64,000 nt of DNA, from assembly GCA_963666875.2 (NCBI GenBank), contig CAXXPU010000004.1, positions 25,615 through 89,614 of the forward strand. The letters are read 5' to 3'. Positions 34,886-44,045 of this stretch are shown here, piece by piece. Source of the stretch: G963662655 sp963666875 (GTDB taxonomy: Bacteria; Cloacimonadota; Cloacimonadia; Cloacimonadales; JAIOQZ01). The notes under the pieces were generated by a model. The model saw only the letters and a program-made list of their open reading frames with translations, did no database searches and was not told the origin of the DNA. The stretch's first letter is position 1. Each line of letters starts with the position of its first letter. The translations under genes and the position numbers were made by a program.

Positions 34886-37800
34886 ATGGAAAAAAAGAAG
34901 AGTGACAAAACAGATCGAGATTTACCACAGACTTCCATCCCGAACAGCATCAGCTGCATCTTTGCAGGCTTGACTTCGCTGATTGGAATACTGGTAGTGA
35001 TCGGCTGGATAACCGGAAAACATCTTTTAATGGCAATATTCTCGTGCCGCATCCCCACAACTCCGAGTCCCGCGATTCTGTTCATTATCTTCAGTATTCT
35101 GATCGTTTTCCTCCACTATTGTAAGAAACCCGACTCGATGCGCCTCATATTATTAATCTCTGGTGCTTTCATGCTACTTGTCTCGATCTTCCTGCTAATA
35201 ATATCAACACTGGAGATAGAACCCGTACTACATTATTTTGGATTCGCCTTATCCAGAACCACTTACGGCACAAACACATTTGCCGCTTCGCCGTTGACGT
35301 CAATATGTCTTATTCTTATTGGATTAGCATTATTGGGTATTATTATAGACAACAGGGAGATTGTCTATCTCCCGCTTTATATCTCATTCAGCGTTATTGT
35401 AATCGGAATAATGCTGGTCATCGCCTACATCATGGGGGGAGCAATATTATTCAATATCGGCATGAAACTCCCCACACCGACATCATCAATTGCGATTGTA
35501 ATGCTTGGAACAGGAATCTTCATCCCTTCCTTGAAATCACAAAATGAAAGCGGTAGCATCGCATCTTTCCCGATCAAGAAGCATGCTCTGACCGTGATAA
35601 TATCCTTTTTTATCGTAACCGGACTGTTCACGATTATTGGTCACTATTCCCTTAAAAGCTACCGGCAGATACTCTTGAAAAATGTGCAGGAACAGCTTGC
35701 CTCGATAACGGAACTGAAGGCCAGTGAGTTAGTGAGTTGGCTCGACGAGCGAAAGGGCGACGCATCTGTTTATTACAACAACGAGAATTTCTCACGCCTT
35801 GTTGAATCCGTTCTTGTCCATAGAAACGACCCCAGACAGAAAGAAGCCCTGCAAAAACGCATGTGGATCGAGCGGGATGCCCATTTCTACGATCACGTAT
35901 TCATGCTCGATGCCGATCATCAACTCGTTCAGGATGCCCCAAACCATAATCATGAAGTACCAACTCAAATCGTCGAAAACGCTGAAATTGCCATAAAGGA
36001 AGATAGAGTAGTCTTTGTCGATTTCTACACGAATTCGGACGGCAATCTGGAACTGGCTGTTCTCAGTCCGATTTTCTCCAATCAGACCAGGAAACCGCTT
36101 GGCACACTTTGTATGACAGTCGATCCGAATAACAATCTACTGCCGAATTTGGGCAACTGGCCGAATCCATACAAGACCAGCAAGATCCGCCTGTTGAGAA
36201 TCCGTATGGATCATTTCAGAATAATCGTTCCGAAATCAATCCCGACGGATACGATCCACTATACGTGCCATCAACTCCAGCGTGGAAAACCGTCTTCCAT
36301 CGCGGATATGATCATCGATGGAAAGCAGGGAATCCTGGAAGGCCTCAATCTCGATAACAATCACGCTATTGCGATGTTCTCCAAGGTTCCGGATACGCCA
36401 TGGTTCATTCTATCGCAGATCGAGACCAGCGAAATATATACACCCCTGAGGGAAAGACTCTGGCTGCTGCTCATTGCCCAGATCATCATTCTTCTTGCCG
36501 CTACTTTAATCATCGAGATCGTCTGGCGAAAACACAAGAATTCCATCCTTGCCCGGCAAATAGTCATGCAGAATGAACTGATAAAGGAGAAAGACAAGTA
36601 CAAGCGTACAATCGATTCTCTTATCGAGGGATTCCAGATTCTCGACCGTAACTGGAAATACGCCTACATTAATCTGAAAGCCGCCGAATACGGTAAAAAT
36701 CCTCCAGAAGATTACATCGGAAAAACGGTCATGGAAATGTATCCCGGCTTCGAAAAATCGGAACTCTTCCAGCGATTCGAGCAGTGCCTGCAATACAATA
36801 ATTCAGACCATTTCGAGTACGAATTCACATACCCCGACAATACAAACGAGTGGTTCCTCTTCAGCGTTCAACCGACCGATGAAGGTCTGGTGATCCTCAC
36901 GTCGAACATCACCAAACGAAAACGAGCCGAAATGCGGATCGATCACCTGAACAGGGTATTACACTCGATCCGCGATGTCAACCAGTTGATTGTTCATGAG
37001 ACCGAGAAAAATCTGTTGATCCAGAGAGCATGCGATATTCTCGTGCAGAATCAAAGCTACCGTAACGCAATAATCGTCCTTACCGACGAGAACTACGAAC
37101 CTGTCGAATGGCACACTGCCGGTCAGGAGAAACCGCTGGAGATGATGATATCCATGTTCGAACAGAAAATCATGCCACCATGCTACAAGGGAGCTATCAA
37201 CAAAGGAGAATTCGTCTGCATCACCGGCAGCGAAAAGGCCTGCCCGACATGCCCCTTGGAGCCTGCATACAGCGACTCGCAATCAATTGTAATCAAGCTC
37301 GATCATCATGGCACCCTGTTCGGTATTCTTCATGTCATCATGGAAGAAAATATCATTACAGATGAAGAAGAGAAGGATTTGATTATCGAGCTTGCAGACG
37401 ATGTCTCTTTCGCGCTGAACATGATGCGGAACGTCAAACAGAAGCAGACCCTCGAGCAACAGTTACAACAAGCTCGCAAGCTGGAAGCCATCGGAAGGCT
37501 CGCCGGCGGTGTTGCGCACGACTTCAACAACATGCTGCAAACGATCCTCGGCTATGCGGATTTCCTGCTCGATGAATTCGATCTCAGTGAAGAGCAAACC
37601 GATTTCACGCTGGAAATCAAGAATGCTGCTCGCCGTTCAGCCGATCTGACATACCAGCTACTGGCATTCTCAAGAAAACAAACCGTGGAACTGCGAGTAA
37701 TCAAGATAAACAATCTGATCCAGGAAATCCTGAAAATGCTGCGAAGATTGATCGGCGAGCACATCGACCTCATCTGGAAACCTGGCGATAATTTGCTCTC

Positions 37801-38596
37801 GGTCAGAATGGATCCCTCGCAGATCAACCAGATACTGATGAACCTTACCGTGAACGCCCGTGATGCGATCAAAGGCAACGGAACGATCGTTATCGAGACC
37901 GATATGCTGTACCTGGACGAAAAGGAAAAACTGGAACGGTTCGAGCTCGAGAAGGGTAAATACGTCGTACTCTCGGTAAGCGATACCGGTGAAGGTATTG
38001 GCAAAGAGGATATGGACAAGATCTTCGAGCCGTTTTTCACGACGAAACAGTTGGGACAGGGAACCGGACTCGGGCTGGCCACGATTTATGGAATCGTAAA
38101 GCAAAATCGCGGAAACATTAGCGTTTACAGCGAACCAGGGAAAGGATCGACGTTCCGTGTATATCTACCCGCCTTCATTGAGACTGTTATTGAGCCCCAG
38201 GCTGTGGTAAAGGTCACGCCACCCAAGGGAGTCGAAACGATCATGCTGGTAGAAGACTCGGAACAACTACTCAATCTATCGAAACGGCAATTGGAGAAAC
38301 TCGGGTACAAAGTCATCGCATTCACCGATCCGGAGAAAGCACTGAATACCTTCGATCCTGATCACAAGCCGGATCTGCTGATCACCGACGTCATCATGCC
38401 TGTCATGAGCGGCAAGGAACTCTGGGATCGCCTGCGTGAGAAATCACCCGACCTGAACTGCCTCTTCATGTCCGGCTACACCTCGAATGTCATCTCGCAT
38501 CACGGAGTCCTGGACGAAGGGATAAACTTCATATCCAAACCATTCTCGGTGAAGGACATCGCCATGAAAATCAGAGAAATCCTGGGCAAAGCTTAA
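34886..38596 (+). CDS. Hybrid sensor histidine kinase/response regulator
   Basis: A 1236-residue membrane kinase. About seven hydrophobic segments fill residues 20-225, followed by another at 230-252. A periplasmic Cache-like sensor region (255-520), a membrane segment (about 527-548), a PAS domain (565-680) and a GAF domain (690-850) come next. The GAF domain holds four cysteines, including CPTCPL. The kinase core has the phospho-acceptor His878 in GGVAHDFNNMLQ, N-box NLTVNARDA and G-boxes DTGEGI and GQGTGLGLA. A C-terminal receiver has Asp1168 in LLITDVIMP. The start is ATG 34886; the Shine-Dalgarno site is weak (GGGG). The signal is unknown and no separate output regulator is adjacent. Its stop overlaps the convergent hydrolase stop. 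Confidence 0.93.
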   Translation: MEKKKSDKTDRDLPQTSIPNSISCIFAGLTSLIGILVVIGWITGKHLLMAIFSCRIPTTPSPAILFIIFSILIVFLHYCKKPDSMRLILLISGAFMLLVSIFLLIISTLEIEPVLHYFGFALSRTTYGTNTFAASPLTSICLILIGLALLGIIIDNREIVYLPLYISFSVIVIGIMLVIAYIMGGAILFNIGMKLPTPTSSIAIVMLGTGIFIPSLKSQNESGSIASFPIKKHALTVIISFFIVTGLFTIIGHYSLKSYRQILLKNVQEQLASITELKASELVSWLDERKGDASVYYNNENFSRLVESVLVHRNDPRQKEALQKRMWIERDAHFYDHVFMLDADHQLVQDAPNHNHEVPTQIVENAEIAIKEDRVVFVDFYTNSDGNLELAVLSPIFSNQTRKPLGTLCMTVDPNNNLLPNLGNWPNPYKTSKIRLLRIRMDHFRIIVPKSIPTDTIHYTCHQLQRGKPSSIADMIIDGKQGILEGLNLDNNHAIAMFSKVPDTPWFILSQIETSEIYTPLRERLWLLLIAQIIILLAATLIIEIVWRKHKNSILARQIVMQNELIKEKDKYKRTIDSLIEGFQILDRNWKYAYINLKAAEYGKNPPEDYIGKTVMEMYPGFEKSELFQRFEQCLQYNNSDHFEYEFTYPDNTNEWFLFSVQPTDEGLVILTSNITKRKRAEMRIDHLNRVLHSIRDVNQLIVHETEKNLLIQRACDILVQNQSYRNAIIVLTDENYEPVEWHTAGQEKPLEMMISMFEQKIMPPCYKGAINKGEFVCITGSEKACPTCPLEPAYSDSQSIVIKLDHHGTLFGILHVIMEENIITDEEEKDLIIELADDVSFALNMMRNVKQKQTLEQQLQQARKLEAIGRLAGGVAHDFNNMLQTILGYADFLLDEFDLSEEQTDFTLEIKNAARRSADLTYQLLAFSRKQTVELRVIKINNLIQEILKMLRRLIGEHIDLIWKPGDNLLSVRMDPSQINQILMNLTVNARDAIKGNGTIVIETDMLYLDEKEKLERFELEKGKYVVLSVSDTGEGIGKEDMDKIFEPFFTTKQLGQGTGLGLATIYGIVKQNRGNISVYSEPGKGSTFRVYLPAFIETVIEPQAVVKVTPPKGVETIMLVEDSEQLLNLSKRQLEKLGYKVIAFTDPEKALNTFDPDHKPDLLITDVIMPVMSGKELWDRLREKSPDLNCLFMSGYTSNVISHHGVLDEGINFISKPFSVKDIAMKIREILGKA

Positions 38597-39243
38597 CAGC
38601 CTGTCTCGATAATCGTGCCAACCCCGCCCTCAATAAACTTCTCACGATAGAGGTTTCTGATCTCATCTGCATGTTTCGTGCAGTGCGTGGGGCATACCTT
38701 CTCGAGCGGATCAATCACATCGAATTCATCGAAACCGTGCAGACCGCCTACAACCCAGATACGCGATTTATCGGAAACCCTTCGTGCTACATCGAGGATA
38801 AGTCCCAGACCCGGATGGCCGCAACCGATCACTACGACCGCCATATCGTCCTCGACCACAATCAACGACTGCTCCCGGTTACCCAGTTCTCCTGTGGTGT
38901 AGAGGTTCTCGTAGATCATCGCCGGTTCATCGTAGTGCAGCACATCATTCTTGTAGAGAACGCCGCGGAACGATTTCGGATTGTGTACGACGGCGGTTTC
39001 GTTCTCGTTCAGGATGTGTGATAGACCGCCGATGTGATCGAAATCCGGATGCGAAATGAAGATATCGTCGAACGACGCGGGATCGACATCTATGCGTTTG
39101 AGGTTCTCCAGCAGAATCCGTCCGTTGCCGCCGGTATCGAAGAGGATTTTTCTGCCGTGCGCCTCGACAATGCAGGCAAAGCCCCAATCGGTGAGCAGGT
39201 GGTCGAACTTTGTCGTGTTGTCATAACAAATCGTGAGCTTCAT
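38593..39243 (-). CDS. Metallo-beta-lactamase-fold hydrolase
   Basis: A 216-residue MBL-fold protein. The metal-binding motif appears as SHPDFDHIGGL, with further ligands in IGCGHPG and the late CTKH region. The fold and the N-terminal DTGGNGRILLENL resemble the archaeal-type group related to 7,8-dihydropterin-6-methyl-4-aminobenzene phosphate synthase, but the reaction is not known. The start is ATG 39243 with GGAG 8 nt upstream; the in-frame TTG before it is less likely. It is convergent with the sensor kinase, and the two stop codons share bases (38593-38596). It is divergent from the pullulanase gene. Confidence 0.85.
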   Translation of the reverse strand: MKLTICYDNTTKFDHLLTDWGFACIVEAHGRKILFDTGGNGRILLENLKRIDVDPASFDDIFISHPDFDHIGGLSHILNENETAVVHNPKSFRGVLYKNDVLHYDEPAMIYENLYTTGELGNREQSLIVVEDDMAVVVIGCGHPGLGLILDVARRVSDKSRIWVVGGLHGFDEFDVIDPLEKVCPTHCTKHADEIRNLYREKFIEGGVGTIIETGC

Positions 39244-39387
39244 CAATTACTCCTTTTCTGTGACGAAGTAACATTGACCATCCGGCATCTGCAAGTCAAG
39301 CTGCGATCTCCAGATAATTTTTCCTTGCTCCTTTTCCGTTCCATGTTCAAACTGCATCATACAAGATCAATAACGAAAGAGGTTCTT

Positions 39388-42345
39388 ATGAATAAAAACG
39401 CGCTCGCGATCATCTGCTTCGTCTTTGTATGCGGCTCCTTCCTTGCAGCCGAGGAGACGCTGAAGCTTCACTACCATCGCTATGACGGCGAATATGACGG
39501 ATGGGGTCTTCACGTCTGGGGTGATGGTTACTTCGGTCAGCCGGTCGATTGGTCCAAACCCATGCTGCAAGCCGGAACGGACGAATTCGGCGTCTTCTGG
39601 AATATCCCCTGGAACGGCGTCGGTACGATCAACTTCATCATCCACAAAGGCGACCTGAAAGACCCGGACGGCGATCGCGTCTATCCCGATCCGGCAAAGA
39701 ATCCGGAAGTCTGGTCCGTCACCGAAGATCCCATGGCATACCCAACGCGCAAGGAAGCCGAGGAGAATTTCATCGGCGCTACGAAAGGCAAGGAACTGAA
39801 AGCAGAAACACTCAAGCTGCACTACTTCCGCTTCGACGATAACTACGACGGCTGGGGACTGCACGTATGGGGAACCGGCTATGGCGGAAGCGAAGTGCAG
39901 TGGACAAATCCTGTCAAACCATCCGGGAAATCCGAGACCGGTGTCTATTGGGAGATACCGTACATAGGCGCCGGCAGCATCAAGTATATCATCCACAACG
40001 GAGATAGAAAAGACCCGGACGGCGATCGGTTCTGGCCCAGTCCGGTGCGCAACAAGGAAGCCTGGAGCATCACCGAAGACGGTACAACCTATACAACCCT
40101 TGATGAAGCGAAGAAAAATATGGAAAACAAGATCATCCGCGCAATACTTTCCGGGGACAACCAGATCGAAGTCGAATTCAGGATGCCGAACGACCAGCCA
40201 ATCAGCGTAACCTCGGACGGCAAAGCGCTCAAGGTCGAGAAGATCGAGAAGGTTTCCGATACTGTCTATCGGATCACGACCGGAGAAAAACTCGATATCG
40301 CCACGTCCTATACCATCGTAAGCGGTGATATGAACGGCGGCACATCAGTAAGCTGGCAGAGCATCGACGGACTCTACACCTACGACGGAGAACTCGGTTG
40401 TTTCTACTCGCCGGAGCGTACCGCCTTCAAACTCTGGGCGCCGCTTGCCTCCAGCGTCACCCTCAACCTCTACAAGAATGGCAGTGATACCTCGCCGTAC
40501 GAGACCATCCCGATGCGGAAAGTCGAAAAAGGCGTCTGGCATACGGACGTCACAAGAAACATCCGCAAGCAGTTTTATAATTATAGCGTCGTCAACGGCG
40601 ACGAAGCGAAAATCGTCTTGGATCCCTATGCAAAATCCCTGGCTGCCAACGACGGCAGCGATCCGGTCGGCAAGGATGCAGTGGTGAATACCTCCGCGAT
40701 CGGTCCCAAGCTATCCTTCGCGAAGATACCCGGCTACACGAAGCGCGAGGACGCCATCATCTGGGAAATCCACGTGCGCGACTTCACATCGGATCCCGAC
40801 ATCAAGACCGAAGCGCAGTTCGGCACCTACAAGGCTTTCATCGAGAAGCTCGACTACGTCGAACGACTCGGCGTCACCCACGTACAATTACTGCCCGTGA
40901 TGAGCTATTACTTCGGCAACGAGACGATCAATGGCGTTCGCGAAGACGAATATTCCACGCAAGGTAACAACTACAACTGGGGCTACGATCCGCACAACTA
41001 CTTCTCGCCCGAGGGAATGTACTCGTGCGATCCGACCGATCCGGAGCTGCGAATAGAAGAACTCAAGACGCTCATCGACGCCATCCACGAACGCGGCATG
41101 GGCGTGATCCTCGATTGCGTCTATAACCACACCGCGCGCATGTCCATCCTCGAAGACATCGTGCCCGGCTACTACCACTTCATGGACGCGCAAGGCAATC
41201 CAAAATCGAGCTACGGCGGCGGACGCCCCGGCACCACTCACGCCATGACTCGCAAGCTTGTCCTCGATTCCATCCTGCACTGGGTACGCGAGTACAAGGT
41301 CGATGGTTTCCGCTACGACCTCATGGGCGACCTCGACGCCGAGACCGTCCAGATGGCGTACGACCAGTCGAAAGCACTCAACCCTAACATCATCTTCGTC
41401 GGCGAGGGATGGCGAACCTACACCGGCGACGACGGCGATCCCAGAACACCGGCCGATCAGGACTGGATGAGCCAGACCAGCGCGGCAGCGTGCTTCTCGG
41501 ACGAAATCCGCAACGAACTCAAATCCGGCTTCGGCAGCGAAGGCCAGCCCCGTTTCATCACCGGTGGTGCGAGGAACATCGACGTTATCTTCAACAACCT
41601 CTGCGGTCGTCCGGGCAACAGCACCGCAGACGAACCGGGCGACGTCGTTCAATACATCGCTGCGCACGACAACCTCACCCTGCACGACGTCATCGCGCAG
41701 TCCATCCGCAAAGACCCTGCCATCCTGCAAAACGAATTCAATATCCAGCTCCGCATCCGGCTCGGGAATGCGCTCATCCTCACCAGCCAGGGAATCGCCT
41801 TCCTGCACGCCGGTCAGGAATACGGACGCACCAAGCAGTGGCTCGCAGACGGCAAACCGCCCTCATGCGCCACCCTCGTGCCGGGATTCCACCATCAATG
41901 GCTGGTGGATAATTCCTACGACTCCTCCGACATCATCAATAAATTCGACTGGGACAAGGTCGAAAATCCCGGCATGCACAAGACGACCATGGAATACACA
42001 CGCGGACTGATTGAACTCAGACGTTCCACCGACGCCTTCCGCCTCGGTAACGCCGACCTGGTGCGATCCAACATGAAGCGCATCCCGAGCGGCAGCGTCA
42101 AACCCAACGATCTGCTCATCGCTTATACCTGCACCGCTACCGATGGCACCGACTATCACGTTATCATCAACTGCGACAGCCGTCAGCGCGAATTCATCTG
42201 CGATATCGACCTGAAAAACGGCACCGTGATCGTCGATCAGGACGAAGCCGGCACCACGGAAGTCAAGAAACCGAAGGGCTTCAAGTTCGAATCCAGCAAC
42301 AAGATCGTGCTCGATCCGCTGACCGCAATTGTGATAAGGATGTAG
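39388..42345 (+). CDS. pulA: Secreted type I pullulanase with two CBM41 modules
   Basis: A 985-residue exported enzyme that cleaves alpha-1,6 bonds in pullulan, starch or glycogen. ATG 39388 (MNKNALAIICFVFVCGSFLA) begins a signal peptide and has AGAGG upstream; earlier in-frame starts cross the divergent promoter region. Two tandem CBM41 starch-binding modules follow (LKLHYHRYDGEYDGWGLHVW and LKLHYFRFDDNYDGWGLHVW), then a CBM48 (CFYSPERTAFKLWAP) and the GH13_14 barrel. Family signature YNWGYDPHNYFSPEG, nucleophile Asp in GFRYDLMG, acid/base Glu in FVGEGW and AAHDNLTLHD are present. It stands alone and probably works in the periplasm or outside the cell. Confidence 0.95.
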   Translation: MNKNALAIICFVFVCGSFLAAEETLKLHYHRYDGEYDGWGLHVWGDGYFGQPVDWSKPMLQAGTDEFGVFWNIPWNGVGTINFIIHKGDLKDPDGDRVYPDPAKNPEVWSVTEDPMAYPTRKEAEENFIGATKGKELKAETLKLHYFRFDDNYDGWGLHVWGTGYGGSEVQWTNPVKPSGKSETGVYWEIPYIGAGSIKYIIHNGDRKDPDGDRFWPSPVRNKEAWSITEDGTTYTTLDEAKKNMENKIIRAILSGDNQIEVEFRMPNDQPISVTSDGKALKVEKIEKVSDTVYRITTGEKLDIATSYTIVSGDMNGGTSVSWQSIDGLYTYDGELGCFYSPERTAFKLWAPLASSVTLNLYKNGSDTSPYETIPMRKVEKGVWHTDVTRNIRKQFYNYSVVNGDEAKIVLDPYAKSLAANDGSDPVGKDAVVNTSAIGPKLSFAKIPGYTKREDAIIWEIHVRDFTSDPDIKTEAQFGTYKAFIEKLDYVERLGVTHVQLLPVMSYYFGNETINGVREDEYSTQGNNYNWGYDPHNYFSPEGMYSCDPTDPELRIEELKTLIDAIHERGMGVILDCVYNHTARMSILEDIVPGYYHFMDAQGNPKSSYGGGRPGTTHAMTRKLVLDSILHWVREYKVDGFRYDLMGDLDAETVQMAYDQSKALNPNIIFVGEGWRTYTGDDGDPRTPADQDWMSQTSAAACFSDEIRNELKSGFGSEGQPRFITGGARNIDVIFNNLCGRPGNSTADEPGDVVQYIAAHDNLTLHDVIAQSIRKDPAILQNEFNIQLRIRLGNALILTSQGIAFLHAGQEYGRTKQWLADGKPPSCATLVPGFHHQWLVDNSYDSSDIINKFDWDKVENPGMHKTTMEYTRGLIELRRSTDAFRLGNADLVRSNMKRIPSGSVKPNDLLIAYTCTATDGTDYHVIINCDSRQREFICDIDLKNGTVIVDQDEAGTTEVKKPKGFKFESSNKIVLDPLTAIVIRM

Positions 42346-42382
42346 CCCTCACCCCTACCCTCTCCCACTCCGTGGGCGAGGG
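42346..42382. repeat. CCCTCACC-type hairpin repeat after pulA
   Basis: The element starts on the base after the pulA stop: CCCTCACCCCTA, then the stem CCCTCTCCCAC (42358-42368) / GTGGGCGAGGG (42372-42382) with one mismatch. It is the same family as 50564-50660, which also abuts a stop codon. It may help to end or protect the transcript. Confidence 0.7.
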
Positions 42383-42417
42383 AGAAGGAAAGTTCCGCAG
42401 GAACGACAGATTTGTAG

Positions 42418-42555
42418 CCCGGTGCGTAAGCGCCGGGTAGTACACCCAAACCCTCCATCGAGCAGAATTGCTTGTTTCGTGCTGTTACCGTGGTGTTCCG
42501 CGACTTCATTTTCGTTTCCGGTAGTCAGAAAGTCGCGGTATATCCACGGTAACAG
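42418..42555. repeat. GNRA-loop hairpin and long bipartite palindrome
   Basis: CCCGGTGC (42418-42425) pairs with GCGCCGGG (42430-42437) across a GTAA tetraloop. Next, CTGTTACCGTGG (42482-42493) pairs perfectly with CCACGGTAACAG (42544-42555), and inside it CCGCGACTT (42498-42506) with AAGTCGCGG (42530-42538). This gives a 21-bp interrupted stem closed by a 23-nt loop. No gene is visible here. Confidence 0.8.
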
Positions 42556-42589
42556 TACGATCGGGCAATTATGCCGGTGGATGACCATC

Positions 42590-42817
42590 TATCAGCGCCC
42601 ACTCTCTGCTCCTTTCCTCTTTGCGAAAGAGGCTGTGTTATAGCGCGATAGATTCTCTTTGTTCCAATGCAGGGGCAATCCTCAGTGGTTTCCCGTTCTC
42701 CAGAAAGGTTCGCCCGGAGGTCGAACGCTACAAGGAAAAGAGATGCAGACGAGACGTCTGCGTACCCAGGCAGAAGCCACTCTCTACTCCCTTCCTCTTT
42801 TGCGCAAAGAGGAAGGG
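42590..42817. repeat. Dispersed hairpin repeats between pulA and hrcA
   Basis: Two related copies, near 42597-42634 and 42776-42817, contain CACTCTCT(G/A)CTCC followed by a CCTCTTT hairpin; the second has a perfect 12-bp stem CCCTTCCTCTTT / AAAGAGGAAGGG (42789-42800, 42806-42817). Between them lies a copy of the GACGTC element (42711-42773, CGCCCGGAGGTCGAACGC ... GCAGACGAGACGTCTGC). The whole 641-nt gap 42346-42986 holds repeats and the hrcA promoter but no supported gene. Confidence 0.7.
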
Positions 42818-42871
42818 TTGGGGATGGAGTTTCCCCCACTAACCCGCTTCAGACCCGACCGAAAATATAAA

Positions 42872-42898
42872 TTAGCAGTCAAAGAATTCGTTTGACAA
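42872..42898 (+). promoter_or_regulatory. Degenerate second CIRCE-like site
   Basis: TTAGCAGTC (42872-42880) is a good CIRCE left half-site. The matching right half, 9 nt on, is poor (GTTTGACAA; 5 of 9 positions fit) and overlaps the -35 box. It is 58 nt upstream of the main operator. Confidence 0.35.
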
Positions 42899-42920
42899 TT
42901 TTGCCTGCCCATATTATCTT
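42892..42920 (+). promoter_or_regulatory. Promoter of the hrcA-grpE-dnaK cluster
   Basis: A perfect TTGACA (42892-42897) and TATCTT (42915-42920) are spaced by 17 nt. The predicted transcription start falls just before the CIRCE operator at 42930. Confidence 0.65.
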
Positions 42921-42929
42921 GTTGTCGAA

Positions 42930-42956
42930 TTAGCGGTCAAGCGTTTAGACTGCTAA
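42930..42956 (+). promoter_or_regulatory. CIRCE operator for HrcA
   Basis: TTAGCGGTC - 9 nt - GACTGCTAA (42930-42938 and 42948-42956) has the exact 9-9-9 layout of the CIRCE element (consensus TTAGCACTC-N9-GAGTGCTAA). The halves here are changed at internal positions and no longer pair perfectly. It lies 30 nt before hrcA, so HrcA probably represses its own operon. Confidence 0.85.
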
Positions 42957-42986
42957 AGAAATCTCGGAGGCACAGGAGCTAAAGCT

Positions 42987-44045
42987 ATGAAAAAGAATGA
43001 AATCCGCGAAGGGGTCGTTTTGCGATCGCTGGTCTCGGAATTCATTAGAACCAACGATACGGTCGCGTCCGGCTTGCTTTGCGAGAAGTATGTCCCGGAT
43101 GTCAGCCCGGCGACGGTACGGATCGATCTGCACAAGCTGGAGCAGAAAAACCTGATCTACCAGCCGCACACATCTGCGGGCAGGGTTCCGACAACGCTCG
43201 GATTCCGCAAGTATCTGAAGATGATCGCACCGTTCCTCGGCAAGAGGCAGTATGAAAGAACGGATCTGGTTCGCGACTTCATCGTGAAGAACTTCCGCGA
43301 CACGCCGCAGACGCTGCATTACATCATGCGCATCCTGGCAAAGGAGACGGATCAGCTCAGCTTTGTGGCGGAACCGGAGATTTCCTACGGCTTCCTGAAA
43401 CGATTGGAAGTGTTCCGCATCGGAAACCGGAAGCTGCTTTTCGTGGTCAGCCTGAACTCCGGTCTGGACAAGACCGTCATCCTGAACACCGACTACGACC
43501 TCACCGAGCAGCAACTGCGCGTCCTGGTGCGCTACGCGAACGATGAACTGATGGGGTTGCGGATCTACGATATCCAGCACCACTACCTGGAGCACCTGAA
43601 GAATGAAGACGGCACCGAGAATCAGCTCCTCTCGGCGTTCCTGCGCGAACTGCACAAGGTGATGATCGAAATCAGCAGCTACTACATCCACTTCGACAGC
43701 AACATCACCTTCCTCGAGCAACCGGAGTTCAACGAGAAGCAGAACATCCTTCGCTTCCTGAACCTGATCCAGCAGCAGGACTTCCTCATCTCGCTGATGG
43801 AGAAGCACCCGGGCGACAAACCGTTCCACGTACTTATCGGTGAAGACCTCGGGCACCCGAACTTCAACGACGTGGCGCTGGTCTTCGCACGTTACGAGAT
43901 ATTCGAAGTGCCGGGCTACATCGGGGTGCTGGCACCGATCCGAATGGATTACGAGCGCAATATTCCCATCATCCGGGACATCGCGCAGGTAATTACGACA
44001 ACGACGAAAAAAGGTATGATGGTTCCGAGATATGAAAAAAGATAA
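42987..44045 (+). CDS. hrcA: Heat-inducible transcription repressor HrcA
   Basis: A 352-residue repressor that binds CIRCE operators and is kept active by the GroEL or DnaK chaperones. It has an N-terminal winged-helix domain (residues 1-75; SPATVRIDLHKLEQKNLIYQ, then PHTSAGRVPTTLGFRKYL) and a GAF-like dimerisation/effector domain. The late HVLIGEDLGHPNFNDVALVF and GYIGVLAPIRMDYERNIPII are characteristic of the family. The start is ATG 42987 after GGAG. It overlaps grpE by 14 nt. Confidence 0.95.
   Translation: MKKNEIREGVVLRSLVSEFIRTNDTVASGLLCEKYVPDVSPATVRIDLHKLEQKNLIYQPHTSAGRVPTTLGFRKYLKMIAPFLGKRQYERTDLVRDFIVKNFRDTPQTLHYIMRILAKETDQLSFVAEPEISYGFLKRLEVFRIGNRKLLFVVSLNSGLDKTVILNTDYDLTEQQLRVLVRYANDELMGLRIYDIQHHYLEHLKNEDGTENQLLSAFLRELHKVMIEISSYYIHFDSNITFLEQPEFNEKQNILRFLNLIQQQDFLISLMEKHPGDKPFHVLIGEDLGHPNFNDVALVFARYEIFEVPGYIGVLAPIRMDYERNIPIIRDIAQVITTTTKKGMMVPRYEKR

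Noticed and set aside
39034..39387. In-frame 118-codon extension of the pullulanase
   Set aside because: It overlaps the divergent hydrolase gene and would bury the clear signal peptide that begins at ATG 39388.
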